Source: Nocardioides renjunii
GTDB taxonomy: Bacteria; Actinomycetota; Actinomycetes; Propionibacteriales; Nocardioidaceae
Length of the DNA: 64,000 nt
Assembly (NCBI RefSeq): GCF_034661175.1
Contig: NZ_CP141058.1
Coordinates: 372,001 to 436,000 of the forward strand
Reading direction: 5' to 3'
Shown: positions 36,868 through 46,885 of the stretch, in pieces
Position numbering within the stretch: position 1 is the first letter of the stretch
Layout of the letters: the number at the start of each line of letters is the position of its first letter
Program-made: the position numbers and the translations under genes
Notes under the pieces: generated by a model
Database searches by the model: none
The model's input: only the letters and a program-made list of their open reading frames with translations
Told to the model about the DNA's origin: nothing

Positions 36868-38448
36868 ATGACGCAGATGAAGTCGCAGCCGGAGGTCGCC
36901 GCCGCCCTGCCAGGTAACGACCGGCAGCCGGTGATCGAGATGCGCGACATCTCCATCACCTTCGGCGCCGTCCACGCCCTCGACAAGGTGTCCCTCCGGC
37001 TGTTCCCCGGGGAGGTCCACGCGCTGATGGGCGAGAACGGCGCGGGCAAGTCCACGCTGATCAAGGCCCTCACCGGCGTCTACACGATCGACGCGGGCGA
37101 GGTGCTGGTCGAGGGCGAGGAGCACGCGTTCCACTCGCCCGCCGCGGCGCAGGCCGCCGGCATCAGCACCGTCTACCAGGAGGTCAACCTGGTCCCGAAC
37201 CTGACGGTCGCGGAGAACATGCTGCTCGGCCGCGAGCCGCGGCGCCTCGGCTCCATCAACGTCCGGGAGATGAACCGCCGCGCCCGGCGCACGCTGCTGC
37301 ACCTCGGCATCGACGTGGACCCCCGCACGGTCCTCGACGAGCACCCGATCGCCGTCCAGCAGCTCGTCGCCATCGCGCGCGCCGTCGACGTGGAGGCCAA
37401 GGTCCTCATCCTCGACGAGCCCACCTCCAGCCTCGACGCCGACGAGGTCGAGAAGCTCTTCACCGTCATGCGCCGGCTCCGCGCGGAGGGCGTCGCGATC
37501 GTCTTCGTGTCGCACTTCCTCGACCAGATCTACGAGATCGCCGACCGCATGACGATCCTGCGCAACGGCCGCCTCGTCGAGGAGCGCATGGTCGCCGACA
37601 CCCCGCAGCTCGAGCTCGTACGCCTGATGATCGGCCGCGAGCTCGAGACGCTCGAGCGGCTCGACCGCGAGTCGCCCAACACCGACGCCGAAACCGGTAC
37701 GCCGCTGCTGAAGGCCGTCGGCCTCGCTCGCAAGAACACGTTGGAGGCCACCGACCTGGAGCTCTTCGAGGGCGAGGTCGTCGGCATCGCCGGCCTCCTC
37801 GGCTCCGGGCGCACCGAGCTCGCCCGCCTGCTCTTCGGCGCCGACACCGCCGACACCGGCGAGCTGACCTTCCGGTCCCAGCGTCGCCGGCTGCGCAGCC
37901 CGCGCCACGCCATCGACCGCAAGATCGCCTTCTCCAGCGAGGACCGCAAGGCCGAGGGCGTCGTCGGCGACCTCACCGTCGCCGACAACATGCTCCTCGC
38001 CCTGCAGGCCTCGCGCGGCTGGCTCCGCCCGATCCCGCTGTCGACGCGCACCCGGCTGGTCAAGGAGTACATCGAGGCGCTCGACATCCGCCCCGCCGAC
38101 CCGACCGCCCTGATGCGCAACCTCTCGGGCGGCAACCAGCAGAAGGTGCTGCTCGCCCGCTGGCTCATCACCCAGCCCGAGATCCTCATCCTCGACGAGC
38201 CCACCCGCGGCATCGACATCGGCGCCAAGGCGCAGATCCAGGCCAAGGTCGCCGAGCTCTCCGCGCAGGGGCTGTCGGTGGTGTTCATCTCCGCCGAGCT
38301 GGAGGAGGTCCTCCGGCTCAGCGACCGGCTGGTCGTGATGCGCGACCGCCGCAAGATCGACGAGCGGACCAACCACGACGTCAGCGTCCGCGACGTCCTC
38401 GAGATCATCGCGGGCGAGGCCCGCACGCAGGAGGAGTCCCGTGCCTGA
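36868..38448 (+). CDS. Sugar ABC transporter ATP-binding protein (YtfR/RbsA type, duplicated)
   Basis: The 526-residue protein contains two ABC domains, as in CUT2 importers. The first has Walker A GENGAGKST and Walker B LILDEPTSSLD. The second has a degenerate P-loop (GLLGSGRTEL) with signature LSGGNQQKV and LILDEPTRGID. It energises uptake by the two permeases that follow. The ATG at 36868 is preceded by AGAGGAACGAG; the frame before it is not similar to the family. It ends in an 8-bp overlap with the first permease. Confidence 0.95.
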   Translation: MTQMKSQPEVAAALPGNDRQPVIEMRDISITFGAVHALDKVSLRLFPGEVHALMGENGAGKSTLIKALTGVYTIDAGEVLVEGEEHAFHSPAAAQAAGISTVYQEVNLVPNLTVAENMLLGREPRRLGSINVREMNRRARRTLLHLGIDVDPRTVLDEHPIAVQQLVAIARAVDVEAKVLILDEPTSSLDADEVEKLFTVMRRLRAEGVAIVFVSHFLDQIYEIADRMTILRNGRLVEERMVADTPQLELVRLMIGRELETLERLDRESPNTDAETGTPLLKAVGLARKNTLEATDLELFEGEVVGIAGLLGSGRTELARLLFGADTADTGELTFRSQRRRLRSPRHAIDRKIAFSSEDRKAEGVVGDLTVADNMLLALQASRGWLRPIPLSTRTRLVKEYIEALDIRPADPTALMRNLSGGNQQKVLLARWLITQPEILILDEPTRGIDIGAKAQIQAKVAELSAQGLSVVFISAELEEVLRLSDRLVVMRDRRKIDERTNHDVSVRDVLEIIAGEARTQEESRA

Positions 38449-39514
38449 GTCCCCGACCCTCGCCCAGCGCGTGCTGCGGCACCAGCTGCTCTGGCCGGTC
38501 CTGGCCCTGGCGGTCCTGCTGCTCGTCAACGTCGCGGTCAACACCTCGTTCCTCGACATCCGGATGCAGGACGGCCACCTCTACGGCAACGTCGTCGACA
38601 TCCTGCGCAACAGCGCGCCGGTGATGCTGGTCGCGCTCGGCATGACCCTGGTCATCGCCACCCGCGGCATCGACCTCTCGGTCGGCGCGATCGCCGCCAT
38701 CGCCGCGGCCGTCGCCTGCACCCGCATCATCAACGCCGGCGACGAGGCCGCGCTGAGCACCGCCGTGATGGCGATGACCTACGCCGTCGTCGTCTGCATC
38801 GTGCTCGGCGCGTGGAACGGGTTCCTGGTCTCGGTGCTCGGCATCCAGCCGATCATCGCGACGCTGATCCTCATGGTCGCCGGCCGAGGCATCTCGATGG
38901 CGATCACCGACGGGCAGATCACCACCGTCAACAACCCGTGGTTCAGCGACCTCGCCTCCGGCTTCGTGCTGACGCTGCCGCTCGCGTTCCTCGTCGCGGT
39001 CGGCATGCTGCTGTTCACCGCGGCGCTGACCCGCCGTACGGCGCTGGGCATGCTGATCGAGTCGGTCGGCATCAACCCCGAGGCGAGCCGGCTCGCCGGC
39101 GTCCGGGCCCGCACGATCATCTGGACCGTCTACGCCTTCTCCGGCCTCTGCGCCGGGATGGCCGGCCTGGTGATCGCCGCCAACACCAACTCGGTCAACG
39201 CCAACAGCCTCGGCCTGTGGATCGAGCTCGACGCCATCCTCGCCGTCGTCATCGGCGGCACGTCGCTGATGGGTGGCCGCTTCTCACTGGCCGGCACGTT
39301 CATCGGCGCGATCTTCATCGCGACGCTGACCCGCACCATCCCCAACATCGGGATCCCGTCGGAGGTCAACTACCTCTTCAAGGCGGTCGTCGTCATCGCC
39401 GTGTGCCTCCTCCAGTCGCCCAAGGCGCGCGGCCTCCTGCGCGTACGCCGACCGGGCGGCCCGACCCCGGGTGCCCCGACCCCCGTCCTCGCGAAGGCAG
39501 GTTCCGCAGCATGA
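38441..39514 (+). CDS. Sugar ABC transporter permease (YtfT type)
   Basis: The 357-residue CUT2 permease has about eight to ten membrane segments and the family motif TRGIDLSVGAIAAIAAAVAC (about residues 72-91). GTSLMGGRFSLAGTFIGA lies near the C-terminus. It forms the membrane channel with the YjfF-type partner. The GTG start overlaps the ATPase end by 8 bp, and the stop overlaps the next ATG (ATGA), so the genes are coupled. Confidence 0.94.
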   Translation: MPESPTLAQRVLRHQLLWPVLALAVLLLVNVAVNTSFLDIRMQDGHLYGNVVDILRNSAPVMLVALGMTLVIATRGIDLSVGAIAAIAAAVACTRIINAGDEAALSTAVMAMTYAVVVCIVLGAWNGFLVSVLGIQPIIATLILMVAGRGISMAITDGQITTVNNPWFSDLASGFVLTLPLAFLVAVGMLLFTAALTRRTALGMLIESVGINPEASRLAGVRARTIIWTVYAFSGLCAGMAGLVIAANTNSVNANSLGLWIELDAILAVVIGGTSLMGGRFSLAGTFIGAIFIATLTRTIPNIGIPSEVNYLFKAVVVIAVCLLQSPKARGLLRVRRPGGPTPGAPTPVLAKAGSAA

Positions 39515-40512
39515 GCGCCGTCACCGTCCCCACCGAGTCGACGTGGGACCGCGTCCGGACCTACCGACCGCCCCACCGCTACCTGCCGATCATCGCCACG
39601 GCCGCACTGTTCATCGGGCTCTTCGGCGTCGGCGGCCTGCGCTACGAGGGGTTCTCCGACCCGCAGGTGCTGCTGAGCCTGCTCATCGACAACGCCTTCC
39701 TCATCGTGCTCGGCGTCGGGATGACGTTCGTCATCCTCACCGGCGGCATCGACCTGTCGGTCGGCTCCGTGGTCGCGCTGTCGACGATGATCGCCGCCAA
39801 GACCCTCGAGATGGGCTGGTCGCCCTACGCCTCCATCGGCGCGGTGCTCGCCACCGGCACCGTCCTCGGCCTGCTCATGGGCCTGCTCATCCACTACTTC
39901 GACATCCAGCCCTTCATCGCGACACTGGCGGGGCTGTTCCTGGCGCGCGGGCTGACCTACCTGATCAGCGTCGAGTCCATCTCCATCAAGGACCCGACCT
40001 TCATGGACCTCGCCTTCCGCACCCTCTACATCGGCGACTACTACCTCCGCTGGACCGCGGTCATCGCGCTGGCCACGGTCGTCGTCGCGGCGTACGTCCT
40101 GGCGCGCACCCGCTTCGGCCGCACGGTCTACGCCATCGGCGGCAACGAGGCGTCGGCGATGCTGATGGGGCTCCGGGTGGCGGCGACCAAGGTCGGCGTC
40201 TACGTCATCAGCGGCTTCTGCGCCTCGCTCGCCGGCCTGCTCTTCGCGCTCTACATCCTCTCCGGCAACAGCCTGCACGCGATCGGCATGGAGCTCGACG
40301 CCATCGCCGCCGTCGTCATCGGCGGCACGCTGCTCACCGGCGGCCGCGGCTACGTCGTCGGCTCGCTCCTCGGCGTGCTGGTGCTCGGCATCATCAAGAC
40401 GCTCATCTCCTTCGACGGCACCCTCAGCTCCTACTGGATCCGGATCATCACCGGCCTGCTGCTCCTCGCCTTCGTCGTCGTGCAGCGCTTCGCCACCAGG
40501 CGCCAGGCATGA
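39511..40512 (+). CDS. Sugar ABC transporter permease (YjfF type)
   Basis: The 333-residue CUT2 permease has the motif TGGIDLSVGSVVALSTMIAA (about residues 83-102) and the C-terminal GGTLLTGGRGYVVGSLLGVL. FDIQPFIATLAGLFLARGL matches YjfF. It completes a four-protein importer. The ATG overlaps the previous stop and its own stop overlaps the LacI gene, so the importer and regulator are translated as one chain. Confidence 0.94.
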   Translation: MSAVTVPTESTWDRVRTYRPPHRYLPIIATAALFIGLFGVGGLRYEGFSDPQVLLSLLIDNAFLIVLGVGMTFVILTGGIDLSVGSVVALSTMIAAKTLEMGWSPYASIGAVLATGTVLGLLMGLLIHYFDIQPFIATLAGLFLARGLTYLISVESISIKDPTFMDLAFRTLYIGDYYLRWTAVIALATVVVAAYVLARTRFGRTVYAIGGNEASAMLMGLRVAATKVGVYVISGFCASLAGLLFALYILSGNSLHAIGMELDAIAAVVIGGTLLTGGRGYVVGSLLGVLVLGIIKTLISFDGTLSSYWIRIITGLLLLAFVVVQRFATRRQA

Positions 40513-41567
40513 CCGACGTCGTCCCGCGGCCCGACGCCGACCCCCAGCGCAGGCGTACGCCGGTCATGGCCGACGTCGCCCGGCTGGCCGGCGTCTCGCA
40601 CCAGACGGTGTCCCGCGTCGTCAACGGGCAGGACAACCTGCGACCCGCCACCCGGGAGAGGGTCGAGGAGGCGATCCGCCAGCTCGGCTACCGGCCCAAC
40701 ACCGCGGCCCGCGCGCTGGTCACCCGCCGCTCGGCCACGATCGGCGTCATCGGCTCCAAGAGCGGCTACTGGGGACCCTCGACCGTGCACCGCACGATCC
40801 AGGCCGCCGGCCGCGAGGCGGGCTACTTCGTCAGCTCGGTCAACCTGCAGAGCCTCACCCGCAGCGAGCTCGTCGACGCCATCGACCACCTGCGCGACCA
40901 GGGCGTGGAGGGCATCGTCCTCATCTCCGCCACCGACGAGGCGGTCGAGGTGGCGCGCGCCCAGGAGCACCTCGGCACCCCGGTCGTGGTCGTCGAGGGC
41001 GACCCGGACCGCACCCACTGGACGGTCGGCGTCGACCAGGTCGCCGGCGCCGAGCTCGGCACCCAGCACCTCATCGACCTCGGGCACACCGACATCGTCC
41101 ACCTCGCCGGCCCGCAGGAGTGGACCGAGGCGCGGGCCCGGCTGCACGGCTGGCGCACCGCGATGTACGCCGCCGGGCTGAGGCCCTCGGAGCACGTGAC
41201 CGGCGACTGGTCGGCCGCCAGCGGCTTCGAGGCCGGGCAGCGGATCGCGGCCCGCGAGGACGTCACCGCGGTGTTCTGCGCCAACGACCAGATGGCCCTC
41301 GGCCTGCTGCGCGCCCTCAGCGAGTCCGGCCGCACCGTGCCGGACGGCAGGCGCGGCGTCAGCGTCGTCGGCTTCGACGACATCCCCGAGGCGCCCTACC
41401 TCGTCCCGCCGCTCACGACCGTGCGGCAGGACTTCCAGGCGGTCGGCCGCCGGGCCATCGAGATCCTCCGCGCCGCCCTGTCCGGCGACCCCGCGCCGGG
41501 TCGCCTGATCAACCCCGAGCTCGTGGTGCGCGCCAGCAGCGCCGCACCCGTCGAGAGGAAGCACTGA
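40509..41567 (+). CDS. LacI family regulator within the arabinose operon
   Basis: The 352-residue protein has HTH MADVARLAGVSHQTVSRVVN (about residues 20-39) and an effector domain (ATIGVIGSKSGYWGPSTVHR, VFCANDQMALGLLRALSESG, VVGFDDIPEAPYLVPPL). Its recognition helix equals that of the regulator at 34013. Being inside the operon (ATGA overlap with yjfF, 1-nt gap to araB), it is likely the arabinose-responsive repressor acting on the operators at 35553 and 35610 and so autoregulated. Confidence 0.92.
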   Translation: MTDVVPRPDADPQRRRTPVMADVARLAGVSHQTVSRVVNGQDNLRPATRERVEEAIRQLGYRPNTAARALVTRRSATIGVIGSKSGYWGPSTVHRTIQAAGREAGYFVSSVNLQSLTRSELVDAIDHLRDQGVEGIVLISATDEAVEVARAQEHLGTPVVVVEGDPDRTHWTVGVDQVAGAELGTQHLIDLGHTDIVHLAGPQEWTEARARLHGWRTAMYAAGLRPSEHVTGDWSAASGFEAGQRIAAREDVTAVFCANDQMALGLLRALSESGRTVPDGRRGVSVVGFDDIPEAPYLVPPLTTVRQDFQAVGRRAIEILRAALSGDPAPGRLINPELVVRASSAAPVERKH

Positions 41568-41568
41568 C

Positions 41569-43302
41569 ATGCCCGACGCACCCACCGGCCAGCCCGACGA
41601 GCACTACGTCGTCGGCGTCGACTACGGCACCCTGTCCGGCCGCGCGGTCGTCGTCCGCGTCTCCGACGGGGCCGAGCTCGGCACCGCGGTGCACGCCTAC
41701 CCCCACGCCGTGCTCGAGCGGTCGCTGCCCTCGCACCTCGCCGGCAGCGAGCGGCGGCTCCCGCCGGAGTGGGCGCTGCAGGTGCCCGAGGACTACCGGG
41801 AGGTTCTCAAGGTCGCCGTCCCGGCCGCGCTCGCCGCGTCCGGCGTCGACCCGGCCCGGGTCATCGGGATCGCCACCGACTTCACCGCCTGCACGATGGT
41901 CCCGACGCTCGGCGACGGCACCCCGCTCAACGAGGTCGACGGCCTGCAGGACCGCCCGCACGCCTATGTGAAGCTGTGGAAGCACCACGCCGCCCAGGGC
42001 CAGGCCGACCGGATCAACCAGCTCGCCCGCGACCGCGGCGAGGCGTGGCTGCCGCGCTACGGCGGGCTCATCTCCTCGGAGTGGGAGTTCGCCAAGGGCC
42101 TCCAGCTGTTCGAGGAGGACCGCGAGCTCTACGACCGGATGGAGCACTGGGTCGAGGCCGCCGACTGGATCGTGTGGCAGCTCTGCGGCGACTACGTCCG
42201 CAACGCCTGCACCGCCGGCTACAAGGGCCAGCTGCAGACGTTCGACGGCCAGGACGCCGCCTACCCCTCGACCGCCTTCCTCGGCGAGCTCGCCGACGGC
42301 TTCGAGGCCTTCGTCGCCGACAAGGTCGAGCACCCGATCGGCCGGCTGGGGGAGCGGGCCGGCACGCTCACCGCCGAGGCTGCGGGGTGGACCGGGCTGC
42401 CCGAGGGCATCGCGGTGGCGGTCGGCAACGTCGACGCCCACGTCAGCGCCCCCGCCGCGCAGGCCGTCGGCGCCGGTCAGATGGTCGCGATCATGGGCAC
42501 CTCGACGTGCCACGTGATGAGCGCCGAGGTGCTGCGCGAGGTGCCCGGCATGTGCGGGGTCGTCGACGGCGGCATCGTCGAGGGTCTGTGGGGCTACGAG
42601 GCCGGCCAGAGCGGCGTCGGCGACATCTTCGGCTGGTTCGTCGACCACGGCGTGCCGGCCTCCTACACCGAGGCGGCCGCTGCCGCTGGTGAGTCGGTGC
42701 ACGAGCACCTCACCCGCCTCGCCGGGGAGCAGGAGATCGGCGAGCACGGCCTGGTCGCGCTCGACTGGCACTCCGGCAACCGCTCGGTGCTCGTCGACCA
42801 CGAGCTGTCCGGGCTCGTCGTCGGCCAGACCCTCGCCACCCGCGCCGAGGACGTCTACCGTGCCCTGCTCGAGGCCACCGCCTTCGGCACCCGGGTCATC
42901 GTCGAGACGTTCCGCGACAGCGGCGTGCCGGTCGAGGAGTTCATCGTCGCCGGCGGGCTGCAGAAGAACGCGCTGCTCATGCAGATCTACGCCGACGTCA
43001 CCCGCCTGCCGCTCTCGGTCATCGACTCCGACCAGGGCCCGGCCCTCGGCTCCGCCATCCACGCAGCCGTTGCGGCGGGCGCCTACGACGACGTGCCGGC
43101 CGCGGCCAAGCAGATGGGCAAGGTCCGCCGCCACGTCTTCGTGCCCGACGAGGCGCGCGCCGCGGCGTACGACGAGCTGTTCGAGCAGTACGTCGCGCTG
43201 CACGACCACTTCGGCCGCGCCACCACCACCATGCGCCGGCTCAAGGCGATCCGCCGCGACGCGGTGGCCCGCCGCGCGGCCGCGACCGAGGGGAGCCGCT
43301 GA
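41569..43302 (+). CDS. araB: Ribulokinase
   Basis: Phosphorylates L-ribulose to L-ribulose 5-phosphate with ATP. The 577-residue FGGY kinase has VGVDYGTLSGRAVVVRV at the start, where the TLSGR variant marks AraB, IGIATDFTACTMVP, the substrate-loop GLQDRPHAYVKLWKHH, and GTSTCHVM. The C-terminal ATP site is FIVAGGLQKNALLMQIYADV. The ATG is 1 nt after the LacI stop with gagaggaag upstream. araD follows with a 1-nt gap. Confidence 0.96.
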   Translation: MPDAPTGQPDEHYVVGVDYGTLSGRAVVVRVSDGAELGTAVHAYPHAVLERSLPSHLAGSERRLPPEWALQVPEDYREVLKVAVPAALAASGVDPARVIGIATDFTACTMVPTLGDGTPLNEVDGLQDRPHAYVKLWKHHAAQGQADRINQLARDRGEAWLPRYGGLISSEWEFAKGLQLFEEDRELYDRMEHWVEAADWIVWQLCGDYVRNACTAGYKGQLQTFDGQDAAYPSTAFLGELADGFEAFVADKVEHPIGRLGERAGTLTAEAAGWTGLPEGIAVAVGNVDAHVSAPAAQAVGAGQMVAIMGTSTCHVMSAEVLREVPGMCGVVDGGIVEGLWGYEAGQSGVGDIFGWFVDHGVPASYTEAAAAAGESVHEHLTRLAGEQEIGEHGLVALDWHSGNRSVLVDHELSGLVVGQTLATRAEDVYRALLEATAFGTRVIVETFRDSGVPVEEFIVAGGLQKNALLMQIYADVTRLPLSVIDSDQGPALGSAIHAAVAAGAYDDVPAAAKQMGKVRRHVFVPDEARAAAYDELFEQYVALHDHFGRATTTMRRLKAIRRDAVARRAAATEGSR

Positions 43303-43303
43303 G

Positions 43304-43981
43304 ATGACCGCCGTCTCCGACGTCACCGACACCATCTCGGCGCTGCGCCGCGAGGTGTGCGCGCTGCACGAGCAGCTCACCCGCTACCAGCTCGTCGTGT
43401 GGACCGCGGGCAACGTGTCGGCGCGGGTGCCCGGGCACGACCTGCTCGTCATCAAGCCGAGCGGGGTGTCCTACGACGACCTCACGCCCGACAACATGGT
43501 CGTCTGCGACCTCGACGGCCGGGTCGTCGAGGGCGAGCACGCGCCGTCCTCGGACACCGAGGCCCAGGCCTACGTCTACCGCGAGATGCCGCACGTCGGC
43601 GGCGTGGTGCACACCCACTCGACCTACGCCACGGCGTGGGCGGCGCGGGGCGAGGCGGTGCCGTGCGTGCTGACGATGGGCGCCGACGAGTTCGGCGGCG
43701 AGATCCCCGTCGGGCCGTTCGCGATCATCGGCGACGACTCGATCGGCCGCGGCATCGTCGACACGCTCCGCGACAGCCGCTCGCCCGCGGTGCTCATGCG
43801 CAACCACGGCGTCTTCACCATCGGCCCCACCGCCCGTGCGGCGGTCAAGGCGGCCGTGATGTGCGAGGACGTGGCGCGCACCGTCCACGTCGCGCGCCAG
43901 CTCGGCAAGCCCGTGCCGGTCGCGCAGCACCACGTCGACGCCCTGTTCGACCGCTACCAGAACGTCTACGGCCAGCGCTGA
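43304..43981 (+). CDS. araD: L-ribulose-5-phosphate 4-epimerase
   Basis: Converts L-ribulose 5-phosphate to D-xylulose 5-phosphate. The 225-residue class II aldolase-fold enzyme has the phosphate/substrate motifs WTAGNVSAR and [11 protein letters not shown]. The Zn ligands are in [13 protein letters not shown] (two His) and [11 protein letters not shown] (third His). It ends in the typical RYQNVYGQ of AraD. The ATG at 43304 follows araB by one base and GGGGAGCC gives the ribosome site. Confidence 0.95.
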   Translation: MTAVSDVTDTISALRREVCALHEQLTRYQLVVWTAGNVSARVPGHDLLVIKPSGVSYDDLTPDNMVVCDLDGRVVEGEHAPSSDTEAQAYVYREMPHVGGVVHTHSTYATAWAARGEAVPCVLTMGADEFGGEIPVGPFAIIGDDSIGRGIVDTLRDSRSPAVLMRNHGVFTIGPTARAAVKAAVMCEDVARTVHVARQLGKPVPVAQHHVDALFDRYQNVYGQR

Positions 43982-44040
43982 CCGCGCCGGACACCCACCG
44001 ACCTGTGCCGCCACGAGCGGTGCGACCACCGAGGAGACCC

Positions 44041-45552
44041 ATGAGCATGACGTCCAGCCCCGTCCCCGAGGTCTGGTTCCTCACCGGGAGCCAGTCCCTC
44101 TACGGGCCCGAGACCCTCGACCAGGTGGCCGAGCAGTCGCGGGGGATCGCCGAGCGTCTCGCCGAGGTCGCCGACCTGCCGGTCTCGGTGGTGTGGAAGC
44201 CCGTGCTCCTCGACGCCGGCTCGATCCACCGCCAGATGCTCGAGGCCAACTCCGACCCCTCGTGCGTCGGCGTCGTCGCGTGGATGCACACCTTCTCGCC
44301 GGCCAAGATGTGGATCGCCGGCCTCGACGCGCTGCGCAAGCCGCTGCTGCACCTGCACACCCAGGCGGGCATGGAGCTGCCGTGGTCGAGCATCGACATG
44401 GACTTCATGAACCTCAACCAGGCCGCCCACGGCGACCGGGAGTTCGGCTACATCCAGTCGCGGCTCGGGGTGGCCCGCAAGACCGTCGCCGGCCACGTCG
44501 AGTCGCCGGTCGTCGCCGAGCGCATCGCCCGCTGGACCCGCGCGGCCATCGGTCGGCACGAGCTGGCGCACCTCAAGCTGGCGCGCTTCGGCGACAACAT
44601 GCGCGACGTCGCGGTCACCGAGGGCGACAAGGTCGAGGCGCAGCTGCGCTTCGGCGTCTCGGTCAACACCTACGGCGTCAACGACCTCGTCGCGGTCGTC
44701 GACGCGGTCTCCGACGCCGACGTCGACAAGCTCGTGATCGAGTACGCCGACACGTACGCCGTCGCGCCCGAGCTGCTGCCAGGTGCCGAGCGGCACGACT
44801 CGCTGCGCTACGGCGCGCGGATCGAGCTCGGCCTGCGCGAGTTCCTCACCGCCGGCGGCTTCGGCGCGTTCACCACCAACTTCGAGGACCTCGGCGGCCT
44901 GCGGCAGCTGCCGGGCCTGGCCGTGCAGCGGCTGATGGCCGACGGCTACGGCTTCGGCGGCGAGGGCGACTGGAAGACCTCGGTGCTCCTGCGCGCCACC
45001 AAGACGATGGCGGGCGGACTGCCCGGCGGCACGTCGTTCATGGAGGACTACACCTACCACCTGGTCCCGGGCGAGGAGAAGATCCTCGGCGCCCACATGC
45101 TCGAGGTCTGCCCGACCATCACCACGCAGCAGCCCACGCTCGAGGTGCACCCGCTCTCGATCGGCGGCCGCGAGGACCCGGTGCGGCTGCGCTTCACCGC
45201 CGACCCCGGCCCGGCGGTCGTGGCCGGCCTGTCCGACCTCGGCGACCGCTTCCGCCTGACGGTCAACGAGATCGACGTCGTCGAGCCCGACGAGGCGCTG
45301 CCGCAGCTGCCCGTCGCGTGCGCGGTGTGGGAGCCGCGCCCCTCGCTGTCGACGTCGGCCGAGGCCTGGCTGATGGCCGGCGCCCCCCACCACACGGTGC
45401 TGTCCAAGGCGGTCGACGCCGAGGTGCTCGAGGACTTCGCCGAGATGACCGGCACCGAGATGGTCACCATCGACGCCGACACCACGCCCCGCAGCTTCCA
45501 GCGCGAGCTGCGCTGGAACGCCGCCTACCACCGCCTCGCCCAGGGCCTCTGA
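44041..45552 (+). CDS. araA: L-arabinose isomerase
   Basis: Interconverts L-arabinose and L-ribulose, with Mn2+ at the active site. The 503-residue length is typical. Motifs include [58 protein letters not shown] and the metal region [20 protein letters not shown] with Glu and His ligands. It begins with GAGGAGACCC ribosome site, 59 bp after araD. With araB and araD it completes the bacterial arabinose pathway. Confidence 0.96.
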   Translation: MSMTSSPVPEVWFLTGSQSLYGPETLDQVAEQSRGIAERLAEVADLPVSVVWKPVLLDAGSIHRQMLEANSDPSCVGVVAWMHTFSPAKMWIAGLDALRKPLLHLHTQAGMELPWSSIDMDFMNLNQAAHGDREFGYIQSRLGVARKTVAGHVESPVVAERIARWTRAAIGRHELAHLKLARFGDNMRDVAVTEGDKVEAQLRFGVSVNTYGVNDLVAVVDAVSDADVDKLVIEYADTYAVAPELLPGAERHDSLRYGARIELGLREFLTAGGFGAFTTNFEDLGGLRQLPGLAVQRLMADGYGFGGEGDWKTSVLLRATKTMAGGLPGGTSFMEDYTYHLVPGEEKILGAHMLEVCPTITTQQPTLEVHPLSIGGREDPVRLRFTADPGPAVVAGLSDLGDRFRLTVNEIDVVEPDEALPQLPVACAVWEPRPSLSTSAEAWLMAGAPHHTVLSKAVDAEVLEDFAEMTGTEMVTIDADTTPRSFQRELRWNAAYHRLAQGL

Positions 45553-45577
45553 GCCCGGGTCTGTGAGAATCGAGGAC

Positions 45578-46582
45578 ATGTCGCAGATGGAGCACCGCAC
45601 TCTCGGAAGGACCGGCCGCGAGGTCTCGGTCGTCGGCCTGGGCACCTGGCAGCTGGGTGCCGACTGGGGCGAGGTCAGCGAGGACGACGCCCGCGCGGTC
45701 CTCGAGGCCTCGGCCGAGGCCGGCGTCACGTTCTACGACACCGCCGACGTCTACGGCGACGGCCGCAGCGAGCAGCTCGTCGGCCGCTTCGTCGCGGCCC
45801 ACCCGGACGCCGGCTTCACCGTCGCCACCAAGATGGGCCGCCGCGCCGAGCAGGTCCCGGCCAGCTACGTCGAGGCCAGCTTCCGCGAGTGGCTCGACCG
45901 CTCGCGCACGAACCTCGGCGTCGACACCATCGACCTCGTGCAGCTGCACTGCCCGCCCAGCGAGGTCATCGACGCCGACGAGACCTACGACGTGCTCGAC
46001 CGCCTCGTCGAGGACGGCGTGATCGCGGCCTACGGCGTCAGCGTCGAGACCGCCGCGCAGGCGCTGAGCGCCATCGCCCGGCCGCACGTCGCCAGCATCC
46101 AGATCATCCTCAACGCCTTCCGGATGAAGCCGCTCGACGAGGTGCTGCCGGCGGCCGCCGCCGCAGGTGTCGGCATCATCGCCCGCGTGCCGCTCGCCTC
46201 AGGCCTGCTGTCGGGCAAGTACGACCTCGACACCTCGTTCGCGGAGGACGACCACCGCAACTACAACCGCGACGGCAGCGCCTTCGACGTGGGGGAGACG
46301 TTCTCCGGCGTCGACTACGCGACCGGTGTCGAGGCGGCGCAGGAGTTCTCCGCGCTCGTCTCCGACGCCGGGCTGTCCGACGTCACGCCGGCGCAGGCCG
46401 CGATCGCCTGGGTCTGCCAGCAGCCCGGCGTCTCGACGGTCATCCCGGGCGCCCGCAACGTCGACCAGGCGGCGTCCAACGCGGCTGCCGGCCAGGTCGG
46501 CGAGCTGCCCGCGTCGTTCCTCGACGGGGTGGCCGAGCTCTACGACCGGAGGATCCGGGCGCAGGTCCACGGCCGCTGGTAG
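45578..46582 (+). CDS. Aldo/keto reductase
   Basis: The 334-residue TIM-barrel oxidoreductase has the NADPH-using tetrad visible: Asp/Tyr in YDTADVYGDG, Lys in VATKMGRR and His in LVQLHCPPSE. The C-terminal NADP loop is STVIPGARNVDQAASNAAAG. It could reduce an aldose or ketose related to arabinose catabolism because it follows araA by 25 bp on the same strand; substrate unknown. ATG at 45578 (GAGG just ahead) is used; GTG 45563 is possible. Confidence 0.9.
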   Translation: MSQMEHRTLGRTGREVSVVGLGTWQLGADWGEVSEDDARAVLEASAEAGVTFYDTADVYGDGRSEQLVGRFVAAHPDAGFTVATKMGRRAEQVPASYVEASFREWLDRSRTNLGVDTIDLVQLHCPPSEVIDADETYDVLDRLVEDGVIAAYGVSVETAAQALSAIARPHVASIQIILNAFRMKPLDEVLPAAAAAGVGIIARVPLASGLLSGKYDLDTSFAEDDHRNYNRDGSAFDVGETFSGVDYATGVEAAQEFSALVSDAGLSDVTPAQAAIAWVCQQPGVSTVIPGARNVDQAASNAAAGQVGELPASFLDGVAELYDRRIRAQVHGRW

Positions 46583-46627
46583 GCGTACGTTCACGCGGAC
46601 CTGTGGTCCACGCACCTCCTCTGACCC

Positions 46628-46665
46628 CGAGCCGGGGCCAGCCGTCGCCGGTTTGCCCCGGCTCG
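46628..46665 (+). terminator. Terminator of the arabinose operon
   Basis: An 11-bp perfect stem, CGAGCCGGGGC (46628-46638) with GCCCCGGCTCG (46655-46665), followed by ttcg, lies about 45 bp after the aldo/keto reductase stop. Confidence 0.75.
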
Positions 46666-46739
46666 TTCGACGAACGACCCGTCGCTGGCGCCAGTGGCTA
46701 CGAACAACCACCAGGAGACAGCCGACGGAAGGCCAGGCC

Positions 46740-46877
46740 ATGTGGGACACCGTGCAGACCAACGACGTGCACCTGTCGCACGACATGCCCTGCGCGCGCT
46801 GCGGACATGACGCCCACACGTTCCTCCCGTGCGGCACCGACTGCGCCTGCGCCCACGTCATGCCCGGGCGCGGCTGA
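46740..46877 (+). CDS. Small Cys/His-rich protein, probable zinc ribbon
   Basis: A 45-residue protein. After a conserved-looking lead (MWDTVQTNDVHLSHDMPC) come CARCGHDAH and CGTDCACAH, giving two CxxC-like clusters and several His, consistent with binding one Zn. ATG at 46740 is preceded by GGAAGG at good spacing. No domain name can be given. It is convergent with the pspC-like gene and 75 bp after the terminator. Confidence 0.65.
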   Translation: MWDTVQTNDVHLSHDMPCARCGHDAHTFLPCGTDCACAHVMPGRG

Positions 46878-46885
46878 CGTCAGGG

